A DNA stretch of 64,000 nucleotides from Geotoga petraea (GCF_900102615.1 NZ_FMYV01000005.1:62001-126000); one strand, 5' to 3'. Shown: positions 54,038 to 63,859, counted from the first letter of the stretch. Notes: generated by a model from the letters alone, not told the origin. Program-made: numbers and translations.

Positions 54038-54987
54038 TATTTCTCCTCCCTTGTTTGAAAAATAGCTGCAGATGCTGCTCCCAATATTCCTGCATTTTCT
54101 ACTAAATCTGACTGTTCAATTCTATAAGTATCAATAAAACTTCTCATAATGTATTTCTTTACCCTTTCTCTTAAAGGCTTAAAAAGCGTTTCTCCTGCTT
54201 TTGACATTCCCCCACCTACTACTATCATTTCTGGGTTGAATATGTGTATGTAAGCGCCAAAAGCTCTTGCCATAGCATCTATTGTATCTTGTACGACAGT
54301 TTTTGCAAGATAATCCCCTTGTTCAAAAGCTTTAAAAACATGTTTAGATTCAATGTTTTCTATTGTTTGGGCCATTTTAAGAACCAAAGAATCTGGGTAT
54401 CTTATAGCAAGTTCTTTTGCATGTCTTGCTACGGATTTTGCAGAAGCTATTGACTCAAGACAGCCTCTATTTCCACAACCACATAAAGGGCCATTTGGAA
54501 TAACTACAATATGACCTAATTCTGCACCAATTCCGTCATTTCCTGTCATAAAAACCCCATGAGTAACTACGCCTGATCCAACCCCAGTTCCTAATGTTAT
54601 AGCAACAAAGTTTTTCATCCCCTTTGCCTTGCCAAAATACCATTCGCCTAAGGTAAATGAATTTGCGTCATTTTCAACAAACACATCTTTGTTTGTTAGT
54701 TTATTTAGTTTTTTGGATAGTTTAAAATCATGCCATTCGGGAAAATTTGGAGAGAATCTTACTATACCCTTTTTTCTATCTATAGAACCTGGTGATCCTA
54801 TTCCAATTGCATCTATATCAAGATCAGGAGAAAGACTTTTTACTACTTCATAAATATTTTCAACAATTTTATCAGGCCCTTTGTATACTTCTGTAGGCCT
54901 GCTTGTTTTCTTTAAAAGGCCTTTATCTTCATCAACAAGACCAGCCTTTATTTCTGTTCCTCCTAAATCTATTCCTATTAATTTCAT
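54037..54987 (-). CDS. ROK-family glucokinase
   Basis: 316 residues. ATP-binding opening GIDLGGTEIKAG; ENDANSFTLGEWYFG with the catalytic aspartate; GIGAELGHIVV and the zinc motif CGCGNRGCLES, all ROK family hallmarks. It is most likely a glucokinase. ATG at 54987 is favoured by GGTG six bases upstream. Between a small membrane protein and rhomboid; no sugar transporter nearby. Confidence 0.9.
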   Translation of the reverse strand: MKLIGIDLGGTEIKAGLVDEDKGLLKKTSRPTEVYKGPDKIVENIYEVVKSLSPDLDIDAIGIGSPGSIDRKKGIVRFSPNFPEWHDFKLSKKLNKLTNKDVFVENDANSFTLGEWYFGKAKGMKNFVAITLGTGVGSGVVTHGVFMTGNDGIGAELGHIVVIPNGPLCGCGNRGCLESIASAKSVARHAKELAIRYPDSLVLKMAQTIENIESKHVFKAFEQGDYLAKTVVQDTIDAMARAFGAYIHIFNPEMIVVGGGMSKAGETLFKPLRERVKKYIMRSFIDTYRIEQSDLVENAGILGAASAAIFQTREEK

Positions 54988-55002
54988 CTTTATCACCATC
55001 CA

Positions 55003-55275
55003 TTATCTTGTTTTTTTAAAATCTTTTATGAAAGCTATAATTATGGAAATGAAAGAAGAAAAAAAGTACAAAACTGTTTGTACAAAATATTGAAAAATAT
55101 ATTCTGATTGCGGATCACTCATTTTAGTAAAAAAATAGGTTGTGAAAACAAAACCTATTATTGAAGGAATATACTTATATAACGGAGAAATATCTTCGAT
55201 TTTTGAAATTTTAACAGTTGCAATGACCAAAAAAGAAACCACTAATATGTTTAAAGCTAAAACTGCAATTATCAT
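55003..55275 (-). CDS. Small three-helix membrane protein, unknown
   Basis: 90 residues, three hydrophobic helices (about 1-20, 34-49, 60-83) and a short basic C-terminus. GAGGTG before the ATG. Fifteen bases upstream of the ROK kinase gene and probably co-transcribed with it. I recognise no family. Confidence 0.6.
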   Translation of the reverse strand: MIIAVLALNILVVSFLVIATVKISKIEDISPLYKYIPSIIGFVFTTYFFTKMSDPQSEYIFQYFVQTVLYFFSSFISIIIAFIKDFKKTR

Positions 55276-55288
55276 TTTTTCACCTCAA

Positions 55289-55316
55289 TTGTTATAATTA
55301 TCATATACATTATAAT
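55289..55316 (+). promoter_or_regulatory. Promoter of ispD with a symmetric -10
   Basis: TTGTTA (55289-55294), 16 bases, TATAAT (55311-55316). The -10 lies in ATTATAAT (55309-55316), which is self-complementary, so it also gives a TATAAT facing the divergent gene at 55275. Confidence 0.6.
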
Positions 55317-55364
55317 ATATTTTTATTAATTATTAAAAACTTTTTTAAAAAGGAGGTATTAACG

Positions 55365-56045
55365 TTGAATATCGGATTAATTATGTCAGCTGGGAGAGGA
55401 GATCGTTCGGGTTTAAAATACCCTAAACAATTTTATAGGATAAAACATAAATCTATATTAAAAATATCTGTAGAAAAACTTTTTTACAACAAAAATATAG
55501 ATGAAGTTATCATAGTCACCAATGACGAATTTTACAAAAAAACAGAAGAAGAGATAAGAAATATGGGAAATATAAAATTAGTAACAGGCGGAAAAACTAG
55601 ACAAGAAAGTGTATTCAACGGTTTAAAATACATTAAAGAAAATTATAATAATGTAAAATTTGTTTTCATTCACGATTCAGCAAGACCTTTTATCAGTGAA
55701 AAACTTTTGAATAATGTATATCGAGGAGTTAAAGAAAATGATTCTGCCATTCCTGTTATAGATGCTACTGAAACTTTATCTTTTGTGGAAAAAGGGATAA
55801 TTAAAAAAATGATCGATAGGAATAAAATCAAGATTCACCAAACGCCACAAGCCTTTAATTTTGAAAAAATTTTTTCGGCTTATGATGAATTAGATGGAAA
55901 TTTACACAATTTCACTGATGATGCTTCAATATATTTGAATAAATATAATTCCGTTTATACTGTTAAAGGTGACAAAATGAATGTAAAATTAACTACTCCA
56001 GAAGACTTTGCTATTGGTGAGGTAATAGTAGACAAGAGAATTTAA
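55365..56045 (+). CDS. ispD: 2-C-methyl-D-erythritol 4-phosphate cytidylyltransferase
   Basis: 226 residues. Nucleotidyltransferase opening MSAGRGDRSGLKYPKQF (the GxGxRxG and K-P-K-Q pattern), HDSARPFI and the late TDDASIY and MNVKLTTPEDF segments match IspD. TarI-type ribitol enzymes look similar, but the QTPQAF and VKLTTPEDF endings favour IspD. It is the third step of the MEP isoprenoid pathway. TTG start with AGGAGG upstream. Monocistronic. Confidence 0.88.
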   Translation: MNIGLIMSAGRGDRSGLKYPKQFYRIKHKSILKISVEKLFYNKNIDEVIIVTNDEFYKKTEEEIRNMGNIKLVTGGKTRQESVFNGLKYIKENYNNVKFVFIHDSARPFISEKLLNNVYRGVKENDSAIPVIDATETLSFVEKGIIKKMIDRNKIKIHQTPQAFNFEKIFSAYDELDGNLHNFTDDASIYLNKYNSVYTVKGDKMNVKLTTPEDFAIGEVIVDKRI

Positions 56046-56063
56046 AAAGAGGCGATATATAAA

Positions 56064-56092
56064 TTAAAACCCGCATAAATGCGGGTTTTGTA
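56064..56092. terminator. Bidirectional intrinsic terminator between ispD and the 56093 gene
   Basis: AAAACCCGCAT (56066-56076), AA, ATGCGGGTTTT (56079-56089), between two convergent genes. Confidence 0.88.
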
Positions 56093-56908
56093 TTAAAAAG
56101 CAACTCCTATATTGACGTCTAATTTTAAACCTGTTATTGTTTCTGGTAATTGAGCTGTTGGTTCAGCAACCCAGTTAAAATGATATTCTAAACCACCGTT
56201 TACTATAAATCTGTTGTTTATCAAATAATAGTATGATATTCCTGGTTTTAAAGAAAATATGACATGTTGAGAATCCGGGTCAACATTATTTGTGGTTTCT
56301 TCAACGTCTAAAGCAATTAAGTTGTCCCTACCCATACCAACAAGAGCTTTTATCATTATCCCTTCGAATATGTTTTCAAAACTATAAAATACCCCAATTC
56401 TATAAAAAGCGTGTTTTACATGAGTAGAGCTGAATTCATCATCGTATACTTCAAATTCGTGCATCCAACCGCCGTTATCCATACTATTTGAAAAGGTCAA
56501 CAAATCAATTTTAACATGCTTGTTTAGTAACAAGGCTAATGGATCTACCGCTATAGCTGTAGTTCTTCTTTCGAGCCCTCTTCTTTTTAAATCATCTATA
56601 AGTTCTTGAGGAATGAGTTGTGGTTCTACTTTTGGCTTTTGTTGAACAACTTCAGATTTTTCTTCTGGTTCAGAGGGATTCAAAAGAGCATTTATTTCTT
56701 CTACAGTTAAATCTTTTTCTGATATTTGAAAAATATCGTCTCTATCTATTTGATAACGAAACCCGTCAATAATTGCAACTATGTTTTCCTCATTTTCTTC
56801 TTCTATCTCCCCAATAAAATACATCCCATCTTCGAGTATTATCGTTGCTGAAAAACTGACCATTGTTAATAGAAGTACTATAAAAATTACTAAAAATGTT
56901 TTTTTCAT
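56093..56908 (-). CDS. Exported outer-membrane-like protein
   Basis: 271 residues. Signal peptide MKKTFLVIFIVLLLTMVSFS, then a small domain that resembles a regulator strand pair (about 22-60), a Pro/Glu-rich linker (78-100), and a beta-strand-rich C-terminal half ending in aromatic Phe (NIGVAF), a barrel-type end. Not recognised. GGGGGT before ATG, with an extended -10 TGATATAAT at 56939-56931. In the Thermotogota a toga location is likely. Confidence 0.65.
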   Translation of the reverse strand: MKKTFLVIFIVLLLTMVSFSATIILEDGMYFIGEIEEENEENIVAIIDGFRYQIDRDDIFQISEKDLTVEEINALLNPSEPEEKSEVVQQKPKVEPQLIPQELIDDLKRRGLERRTTAIAVDPLALLLNKHVKIDLLTFSNSMDNGGWMHEFEVYDDEFSSTHVKHAFYRIGVFYSFENIFEGIMIKALVGMGRDNLIALDVEETTNNVDPDSQHVIFSLKPGISYYYLINNRFIVNGGLEYHFNWVAEPTAQLPETITGLKLDVNIGVAF

Positions 56909-56930
56909 AAAATACCCCCTTTTTTAACAC

Positions 56931-56939
56931 ATTATATCA
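56931..56939 (-). promoter_or_regulatory. Extended -10 promoter of the 56908 gene
   Basis: Minus strand TGATATAAT, 22 bases before the ATG, no clear -35. It lies in the 63-base gap after the lysine operon, where no terminator is evident. Confidence 0.45.
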
Positions 56940-56971
56940 TAATATTTACTTTTTATTTATAATTTTATCAG

Positions 56972-58087
56972 TCAAATGTTTTTTATTATCTTTTGAAATA
57001 TATCTATGCCAATATTTATCACTTTTGAAGAAGGTAAGAATTGTGGATTGTGTAAACCAAATTGTTGCCCTTCGTTTGTTCCAAGCCAAAACATAAAAGA
57101 AGGATATTTTTGGGTAAAAAATCCAAAATCTTCTCCTGTAAATTTGAATCCTACATCAGTTATTTTATATTCGTCTTTCAAAATTTCTTCTACCTTGTCA
57201 TATAATTCCGCATCAACAATGACTTCTTTATAAAATGAGCCCATATCAAATGTTGTTTCAACACCTGTTATATTTTCTATCCCATTTAGAATATTTTTCA
57301 TATTTTCTCTATACTTTTCACAAGATTTTGAATCTGTACTTCTTAAAGTTCCTTCAATTTTAGCCGTAGGAGCAATTATGTTTCTAACATTACCTGCTTG
57401 CATTTTACCAACACCAACAACCAAAGGAATTTCTGGATTTTTTGGCATTTTTTCTATTTGGTCTAAAAACATTCTTGCTGCGTCTAAAGCGTTTTTGCCT
57501 TTATCTGGTCTGGCACAATGAGCTGCAACTCCCTTGAAATCAACATCAAATTCCATGGCAGAAGCAAACAATGTTCCTTTTGTGGATGAAATAGTACCAA
57601 GGTCGTATTCATCAGTAACATGCAACGCAAAAGCGTTTTTTATTTTATATTTATCAAGAAAACCTGTTTTTAATATTTTTTCTGCACCACCACCATGCTC
57701 TTCAGCAGGCTGAAAAACAAATATTAGATTCTTTTTAATGTCATTCTTCATAACTTCTAAAATAGTTCCATAAAGAATAGATGAATGCACATCATGTCCA
57801 CATGCATGCATGTTGTTGTTTTTAGAAGAGAAATCTACACCTGTTTTTTCTTTTATTGGAAGAGCGTCTATATCTGCTCTAAAAAGAGTGTATTCTTCTC
57901 CTAAATTTTGTGTATACACGCATATCAAACCAGTTTCAAGAAGACGAAATAGTTCTAAGTTGGAGTTGTATTTTTCTTTTGCCTTTCTTATGTTATCTAC
58001 TATAAATTGTGTTGTTTTATATTCGTTAAAAGCGACTTCTGGAATTTTATGCAATTCTTCCCTAAATTCTTTTGGAGATAATATCAT
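56972..58087 (-). CDS. M20D amidohydrolase, probable N-acetyldiaminopimelate deacetylase
   Basis: 371 residues. M20 metal ligands are in MHACGHDVHSS and VFQPAEEHGGGAEKI; TGEDFGFF and the late LHNPQFLP histidine are also present. M20D covers N-acyl-amino-acid deacylases; in an operon with DapH and a class III aminotransferase the natural substrate is N-acetyl-L,L-2,6-diaminopimelate. ATG at 58087 behind GAGGTG overlaps the aminotransferase stop (ATGA). Last gene of the lysine operon. Confidence 0.85.
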   Translation of the reverse strand: MILSPKEFREELHKIPEVAFNEYKTTQFIVDNIRKAKEKYNSNLELFRLLETGLICVYTQNLGEEYTLFRADIDALPIKEKTGVDFSSKNNNMHACGHDVHSSILYGTILEVMKNDIKKNLIFVFQPAEEHGGGAEKILKTGFLDKYKIKNAFALHVTDEYDLGTISSTKGTLFASAMEFDVDFKGVAAHCARPDKGKNALDAARMFLDQIEKMPKNPEIPLVVGVGKMQAGNVRNIIAPTAKIEGTLRSTDSKSCEKYRENMKNILNGIENITGVETTFDMGSFYKEVIVDAELYDKVEEILKDEYKITDVGFKFTGEDFGFFTQKYPSFMFWLGTNEGQQFGLHNPQFLPSSKVINIGIDIFQKIIKNI

Positions 58088-59202
58088 AATATACACCTCA
58101 ATCTTTCTACAATTTTGTCTATCTCAGAATAAGTTATATTCAAAGCTGGAAGAAGTCTAATTACTTTATTCTGCAAAACATTTATTAATAGACCATTTTT
58201 TATTCCTTTTTCAATTAAGCCTTCATCACTCTCTTTTAACTCTATCCCTACCATTAAACCTTTGCCCCTTATTTCTTTAATTTTATCAGATTTAATTGTT
58301 TCTAATTTTTTAATTAAATAAGTCCCTTTTTCATTTATTTCTCCATTTATTTTTTGAAGTTCTTCTAAAACAATTTTTGAAGCTGCGATGGCCAAAGGAT
58401 TCGGGGCAAAAGTAGAACCGTGATCTCCTTTTTCAAGATGTTTTGCTATCTTATCTTTCATAACAACTGCACCAAGGGGTATCCCCCCACCAAGTGCTTT
58501 AGCAAGGGTAATTATATCTGGTTCTACATCAAATTCCTCGAAAGCATACTTGTATCCTGTTCTGTACAGTCCGGATTGTATTTCATCTGCAATTAAAATA
58601 GAATTATTTTTTAATGAATATTCACGTATTAAATCAATAAAATCTCTATCTATTAGTTTTATTCCTCCTGAACCTTGGATCACTTCAAAAACAATAGCCT
58701 TTATATCTTTAATTTTAGAAAATATATTTTTCAATTCTTCTAAATTGTTGAACTCACATTTTATTGTGTTTGGCAATAAAGGTTTAAATGGCTTAGTTAA
58801 ATTTTCAAATCCATTCACAGACAATGCCCCCAGTGTTCTTCCATGAAAAGAGTTTGAAAAATAAAGAATTTTTGAATCACCAATTATCTTTTTAACAGTT
58901 TTTAGCGCAAATTCCATTGACTCTGTACCCGAATTTGTAAAAAACACCTTTTCATCTTTATCAGTGAGAAGTTCAGCAACCTCCTCTGTGTTTTCATCGA
59001 GGAAAAAATTAGACAAATGAGAATGTTTTTTTAGTTTTTTTATTATAGCCTCATTAACTTTTTTGTTTGTGTGTCCAAGCGCCATTACACCTATTCCGGA
59101 GAATGTGTCTATATATTTATTTCCATTAATATCATATATATATATTCCTTCAGCACTTTTTACATTTATTTTATATGGAGTGTACATTTCTAAATATCTC
59201 AT
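58084..59202 (-). CDS. Class III aminotransferase, probable N-acetyl-L-2-amino-6-oxopimelate aminotransferase
   Basis: 372 residues of the acetylornithine aminotransferase family. FSNSFHGRTLGALS, ADEIQSGLYRTG and LAKALGGGIPLGAVV (PLP lysine in the last) are clear. HGSTFAPNPLA differs slightly from the usual HGSTFGGNPLA. Its sequence alone would read as ArgD-like, but the operon context supports the acetylated diaminopimelate branch. Start overlaps lysC stop by four bases. Confidence 0.82.
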   Translation of the reverse strand: MRYLEMYTPYKINVKSAEGIYIYDINGNKYIDTFSGIGVMALGHTNKKVNEAIIKKLKKHSHLSNFFLDENTEEVAELLTDKDEKVFFTNSGTESMEFALKTVKKIIGDSKILYFSNSFHGRTLGALSVNGFENLTKPFKPLLPNTIKCEFNNLEELKNIFSKIKDIKAIVFEVIQGSGGIKLIDRDFIDLIREYSLKNNSILIADEIQSGLYRTGYKYAFEEFDVEPDIITLAKALGGGIPLGAVVMKDKIAKHLEKGDHGSTFAPNPLAIAASKIVLEELQKINGEINEKGTYLIKKLETIKSDKIKEIRGKGLMVGIELKESDEGLIEKGIKNGLLINVLQNKVIRLLPALNITYSEIDKIVERLRCIL

Positions 59203-60389
59203 AATTCAAATTCCTCAGTTAATTCTTTTACTGCTTTTTCTTTATATTTTTCTTCTATCAAGCAAGAAATTTTTATTTCCGAAGTAGTAACCAACTTTAT
59301 TGGAATGGAATTCAGTCTACTAAAGAACCTATATGCCACTCCTTTTTCTTTTTTCATTCCCAATCCAACTATAGATAATTTAGTGAGTTTATCTTTATAT
59401 TCCACTGTTATTCTATCATGTTCTGATGTGTATTTATCTAAATAATTTTTTACTTCTTCTATGCTTTCATCTACTACAGAAAACGACATATCAATACTTT
59501 TTTCATGGTATATGATACTTATCATATCTATGTTTATATTGTATTTTGATGCCGATTCGAAAATATCGTTTACAAATTTATAGTTATTTGGTAAATTCAA
59601 AACATTTACTTGTATTTGGTTATCGTCAAGGCTCAATCCTGTTACCACAGGAGCTTCAAAACCTACATCCATTATTACACTTCCTTTTTCATCGCTAAAT
59701 GATGCTCCACAATATATCTTAGTTTTGTATTTTTTTGCCAATTCAACTGCTCTTGAATGCAACACTTTAGCTCCTAATTTTGACATTTCCAACATTTCAT
59801 CATATGAAATAACAGATATCTTTTTTGCTTTAGGGTATTCTTTTGGATCAACTGTGTATATACCTGGGAAATCAGAGTATATCTCACAATCTGTGTTAAA
59901 TATAGAGGCTACAGCTACTGCTGAAGTATCTGAACCGCCTCTGCCCAAAGTGGTGTAATCTCCATCATCTGTAACCCCCTGAAAACCTGTCAAAACAAGA
60001 ATATCGTTATCCTTTAAATGCTTTTCTATTTTATTTTTATCAAAATCTTGTATTATAGCCTTTGTATATGATTCATTTGTGGTAATCCCAGCATGATGAG
60101 CGTTTATAGATTTTGCTTTTAAACCTAAGTCAGATAATGCTATGGACATTAATGATGCTGTTATTTGCTCTCCAGTAGTTAACAACATGTCCATTTCTCT
60201 GGGGTTTTTAGAATCTGAAATTTCTTTAGCTAAATTTGTTAACTCATCAGTTGTTTTTCCCATGGCAGAAACAACAATTATCATTTTTTCGTATTCTTCG
60301 AACCTTTTTGATATTTTTTTTGCTATAGCTTTAATTTTATCAGCAGATGAAAGTGAGCTTCCACCATATTTTTGAACTAATATATTCAA
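59199..60389 (-). CDS. lysC: Aspartate kinase
   Basis: 396 residues. KYGGSSLSSADKI is the kinase opening (KYGGSS form), LTTGEQITASLMSIAL and LGRGGSDTSAVAVA follow, and two ACT domains occupy the C-terminal third (about 265-396), so lysine feedback is likely. First step of the aspartate family pathway. 11 bases after dapH. Confidence 0.94.
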   Translation of the reverse strand: MNILVQKYGGSSLSSADKIKAIAKKISKRFEEYEKMIIVVSAMGKTTDELTNLAKEISDSKNPREMDMLLTTGEQITASLMSIALSDLGLKAKSINAHHAGITTNESYTKAIIQDFDKNKIEKHLKDNDILVLTGFQGVTDDGDYTTLGRGGSDTSAVAVASIFNTDCEIYSDFPGIYTVDPKEYPKAKKISVISYDEMLEMSKLGAKVLHSRAVELAKKYKTKIYCGASFSDEKGSVIMDVGFEAPVVTGLSLDDNQIQVNVLNLPNNYKFVNDIFESASKYNINIDMISIIYHEKSIDMSFSVVDESIEEVKNYLDKYTSEHDRITVEYKDKLTKLSIVGLGMKKEKGVAYRFFSRLNSIPIKLVTTSEIKISCLIEEKYKEKAVKELTEEFEL

Positions 60390-60400
60390 ATTAACACTCC

Positions 60401-61099
60401 CTATAACTGCCTCAAACTTAAAATCATTTGAGTTTTTGCCTTTGTTTTCATGTCTATTTTTTTTATTTCTTTTGCAGGGACTCCTGCAACCAAGGTATTT
60501 TTTGGAACATCGTTTACAACAACAGATCCCGCTGCCACAACAGAACCTTTACCTATTTTCACACCTTCTAAAACTACTGCATTGGCACCAATCAAAACAT
60601 CATCTTCAACCACTACTGGATCAGCGCTGGGAGGTTCTATAACTCCTGCCAAAACAGTTCCGGCTCCTATATGGCAATTTTCCCCTACAGTGGCCCTACC
60701 TCCCAAAACAACGTTCATATCGATCATAGTGTTTTTACCAATTTGAGCACCAATATTCAAAACAGCTCCCATCATTATCACACAGCCATCACCAATTTCA
60801 ACCATATCTCTTATGTGTACTCCAGGTTCTATTCTTGCGTTAAATTTAGAATAATCGGCCAATGGAATAGCAGAATTCAATCTATCCATTTCAACTCTAT
60901 AGCTATCTAAATCATCTTTTAAAGATTCCTTTATTTCTGCCAAATCTTTATACTCGCAAAAAACAACTCCCGAAATTTCATCTCCATAGTATTCGTATGT
61001 AGATAATATTTTATCCAAATTTTTTCCTCTTATATAGAGTTTTATTGGCGTTTTCTTCTCTGAGTTTGATATAAAATCTATTATTTCTTTTGAGTTCAT
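60401..61099 (-). CDS. dapH: Tetrahydrodipicolinate N-acetyltransferase
   Basis: 232 residues. A DapH-type N-terminal domain with [21 protein letters not shown] precedes left-handed beta-helix hexapeptide repeats ([32 protein letters not shown]). The N-terminal module and RIEPG segment separate it from DapD (succinyl type). It commits the operon to the acetylase variant of the diaminopimelate pathway. 12 bases after dapB. Confidence 0.93.
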   Translation of the reverse strand: MNSKEIIDFISNSEKKTPIKLYIRGKNLDKILSTYEYYGDEISGVVFCEYKDLAEIKESLKDDLDSYRVEMDRLNSAIPLADYSKFNARIEPGVHIRDMVEIGDGCVIMMGAVLNIGAQIGKNTMIDMNVVLGGRATVGENCHIGAGTVLAGVIEPPSADPVVVEDDVLIGANAVVLEGVKIGKGSVVAAGSVVVNDVPKNTLVAGVPAKEIKKIDMKTKAKTQMILSLRQL

Positions 61100-61111
61100 A
61101 ATTATTCTCCT

Positions 61112-61762
61112 TTATCTCATTAAAATTTCTTTGAATGTATATAGTCCATTTTCTAAATTATTTATTCTTTTGGCACTTAATAACACACCTTTTGTAAAAG
61201 CTTCTCTTGAATATGCTCTGTGTGTTAGTTTTATTATTTCCCCAGTGGTTGCAAATTCAATTTCATGTTCACCAAATTCCGAACCAAGTCTTTTAGAATG
61301 GATTTCTTCAACCTCTTTATCTATAATGTTTTTTAACAAAATAGCTGTTCCAGATGGTTTGTCTTTTTTGAACCTATGATGAGTTTCGGTAATCTCAATA
61401 TCATAAGAATCGTCAATAAAGTCGTTCATCTTTTTCAAAAGTTCTGTCATAATGTTTATACCTATTGAAAAGTTAAAGCTCTGTATGACAGGTACTTTTT
61501 TTGATATTTCCCTTAGTTTTTCAAAATCATTTTCATCTAATCCCGTTGTCCCAATTATTAGAGGGACTTCTTTCTCTTCTATAATTCTTAGCGTTTCTAA
61601 AAAAGCACTTTTAATCGAAAAATCTATTATTATTTCAGGTTTTTCTATTTCTTCTTCCTTTTCAGAATCTTTCCAATAAACTAATTTATGCCCATTTTTA
61701 TCAAACAGTTCCTTTATAGCTTTTCCCATTTTCCCAGAATAACCTATTAGACCGTATTTCAT
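61112..61762 (-). CDS. dapB: 4-hydroxy-tetrahydrodipicolinate reductase (short form)
   Basis: 216 residues, shorter than the usual 250-270 but, from memory, the same length as in Thermotoga. Nucleotide motif GYSGKMGKAI, then the substrate motif ETHHRFKKDKPSGTA with the catalytic histidine and lysine. Overlaps dapA stop by four bases. Confidence 0.95.
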   Translation of the reverse strand: MKYGLIGYSGKMGKAIKELFDKNGHKLVYWKDSEKEEEIEKPEIIIDFSIKSAFLETLRIIEEKEVPLIIGTTGLDENDFEKLREISKKVPVIQSFNFSIGINIMTELLKKMNDFIDDSYDIEITETHHRFKKDKPSGTAILLKNIIDKEVEEIHSKRLGSEFGEHEIEFATTGEIIKLTHRAYSREAFTKGVLLSAKRINNLENGLYTFKEILMR

Positions 61763-62634
61763 ATCATTCCCAACTTTCTCATTTCTTGTAATATTAACTC
61801 TTCTTTTTCTTTTGATAATTTAAATAAAGGTTTTCTTAGATTGTTGTTTGACAATCCAATTTTTGACATCGCAAATTTTATTGGAATGGGGTTTACATCT
61901 ATAAACATCAAATTCATCAAATTCAAATATTTATAAAAAATTTCTCTTGCTTTTTGATAATCGCTTTCAAATATATTAGTTGTTATCTGTTTCATAGCTT
62001 TTGGAGCCAAATTTGAAAATACTGATATAACTCCGTCTCCTCCTGAAAGAATTAGAGGAAAAGCTTGATCATCGTTACCAGATAAAACCTTCATTTTGGA
62101 AGAACAAAGATTTATTGTCTTCAAAACCTGGCTCATATCACCACTTGCTTCTTTAATTGCCACTATATTTTCTATTTTGGATAGTTCTTTTGCAGTTTCA
62201 GGCAATATGTTAACCCCTGTTCTTGAAGGGACATTGTAGAGTATTATTGGTAGACTTGTATTTTCTGCTATATAGTTATAATTTTTTACAAGTCCTGCTT
62301 GATTTGTTTTGTTGTAATAAGGGGTTACAATTAACAAACCATCTGCTCCATCTTCCTCAGCTATTTTGTTGAGCTTAAGTACTTTTTCGGTGTCATTTGA
62401 ACCTGTCCCAACTATAACTGGTACTTGACCATTGGACATTTTGACAGCTATCTTAGTTAATTCTCTTCTCTCTTCAATTGAAATTGTTGGAGATTCTCCA
62501 GTAGTTCCTAAAACTATCAAAGCATCTATTTCATTCTGTATTTGAAATTCAAGCAAAGCTTCGTATTTTTTGTAATCTATTTCCCCATTGTCTTTAAAAG
62601 GGGTTATTAAAGCTGTTCCAACACCTCTAAACAT
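61759..62634 (-). CDS. dapA: 4-hydroxy-tetrahydrodipicolinate synthase
   Basis: 291 residues, TIM-barrel lyase. GTALITPF at the start, GTTGESPTIS, catalytic tyrosine in YNVPSRTGVN and the Schiff-base lysine in VAIKEASGD. Condenses pyruvate with aspartate semialdehyde. One base after lysA. Confidence 0.96.
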   Translation of the reverse strand: MFRGVGTALITPFKDNGEIDYKKYEALLEFQIQNEIDALIVLGTTGESPTISIEERRELTKIAVKMSNGQVPVIVGTGSNDTEKVLKLNKIAEEDGADGLLIVTPYYNKTNQAGLVKNYNYIAENTSLPIILYNVPSRTGVNILPETAKELSKIENIVAIKEASGDMSQVLKTINLCSSKMKVLSGNDDQAFPLILSGGDGVISVFSNLAPKAMKQITTNIFESDYQKAREIFYKYLNLMNLMFIDVNPIPIKFAMSKIGLSNNNLRKPLFKLSKEKEELILQEMRKLGMI

Positions 62635-62635
62635 A

Positions 62636-63859
62636 TTAAAGACCTCCTATAATTGTTTTTGTATAATCCTCGTAAGTTTCGTCTCTTCTTATTTTTTTTA
62701 TCTTTTTATCTTTGGTATATAGATATTCCGCGTGCCTGAGTTTCCCATTATAGTTAAACCCCATGGAATGTCCATGTGCACCTGTATCGTGTATTGCCAG
62801 TAAATTTCCTTCTGAAGTAAATGGAAGAACCCTACTTACAGCAAATTTATCGTTGTTTTCACAAAGTGACCCGACAACATCGTATTTCTCTTCTTCATTA
62901 GTTTCAAAGGATAGATTGGTTATATGGTGATAACTACCATACATCCCAGGCCTCATGAGATCTGCCATTGTAGCGTCAACCCCCAAAAAATTTTTAAAAG
63001 TTTTCTTTTTCTTTATCACCTTTGTTACTAAGTATCCTGAATCACCTGTTACATATCTTCCGGATTCTGTAAATATTTTTGGTTTTTTATCAGTATGTTT
63101 AAAAAATTTTTCGTAGTTTTCTTTTATGCTTAAGGAAATTTCTTCCAAGTCTATTTTTTCTTCTGGCTTGTAAGGAATTCCAATTCCACCACCTATATTT
63201 ACAAAGTCAATTATTATTCCACATTCATCTTGAATATCTTTTGCAAACTCGAATATTGATTCTGTATAGTTTGAAAACATCTTGGGATTTTTTTCATTTG
63301 AAACTACCATTGTGTGTAACCCGATTTTTTCAAAACCTTTTTTATAAAGAAAATTTACTGCCTTTTTAATTTGCTCTTTTGTTGATCCAAATTTTGATTC
63401 TGTAGAATCTCCTATTATCTTGTTTTTAACGCCACCTGGATTTAATCTAAAACTTATTTTTTTTGGGGTCATCTTTTTTTCAAAAAGTTCAAAAATATCT
63501 TCATACCAATCGATATTTATTATACAGTTGTTTTTAATTGCAAATTCGTATTCTTCCAATGTTGTAAGGTTTGAAGTGAACATGATGTCTTTACCTTCAA
63601 ACCCTGAATCTATTGCTAATTTTATCTCATTAATAGATGCTGCGTCGACTCCACATTTATTTTCTTTCATTATTTTTAGTATGTGTGGGTTAGGATTCGC
63701 TTTAATGGCAAAAAATTGCTTGTAATCAGCCCAAACAAAAGCATTTTTTAGCTTATCTATTTTACTTAATATAGTACTTTCATCGTAAATGTTGAAAGGT
63801 GTTCCATTTTTATTTGCTATTTCAGACAGAACATCTTTTGGGATGCTTACATCTTTCAT
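62636..63859 (-). CDS. lysA: Diaminopimelate decarboxylase
   Basis: 407 residues, alanine-racemase-like PLP fold. FFAIKANPNP has the PLP lysine; NIGGGIGIPY is the glycine loop; ESGRYVTGDSG is a variant of the usual EPGR; SLCENNDKF carries the active-site cysteine and aspartate; HDTGAHGHSM is the C-terminal domain motif. It forms L-lysine from meso-diaminopimelate. It starts inside the asd stop (ATGA). In Thermotoga, as I recall, lysA is at the other end of the cluster and dapF is in this place. Confidence 0.93.
   Translation of the reverse strand: MKDVSIPKDVLSEIANKNGTPFNIYDESTILSKIDKLKNAFVWADYKQFFAIKANPNPHILKIMKENKCGVDAASINEIKLAIDSGFEGKDIMFTSNLTTLEEYEFAIKNNCIINIDWYEDIFELFEKKMTPKKISFRLNPGGVKNKIIGDSTESKFGSTKEQIKKAVNFLYKKGFEKIGLHTMVVSNEKNPKMFSNYTESIFEFAKDIQDECGIIIDFVNIGGGIGIPYKPEEKIDLEEISLSIKENYEKFFKHTDKKPKIFTESGRYVTGDSGYLVTKVIKKKKTFKNFLGVDATMADLMRPGMYGSYHHITNLSFETNEEEKYDVVGSLCENNDKFAVSRVLPFTSEGNLLAIHDTGAHGHSMGFNYNGKLRHAEYLYTKDKKIKKIRRDETYEDYTKTIIGGL

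Noticed and set aside
60436-60910. Plus-strand frames of 68-98 codons over dapH
   Set aside because: Shadow frames of the hexapeptide repeat region, with no start signal.
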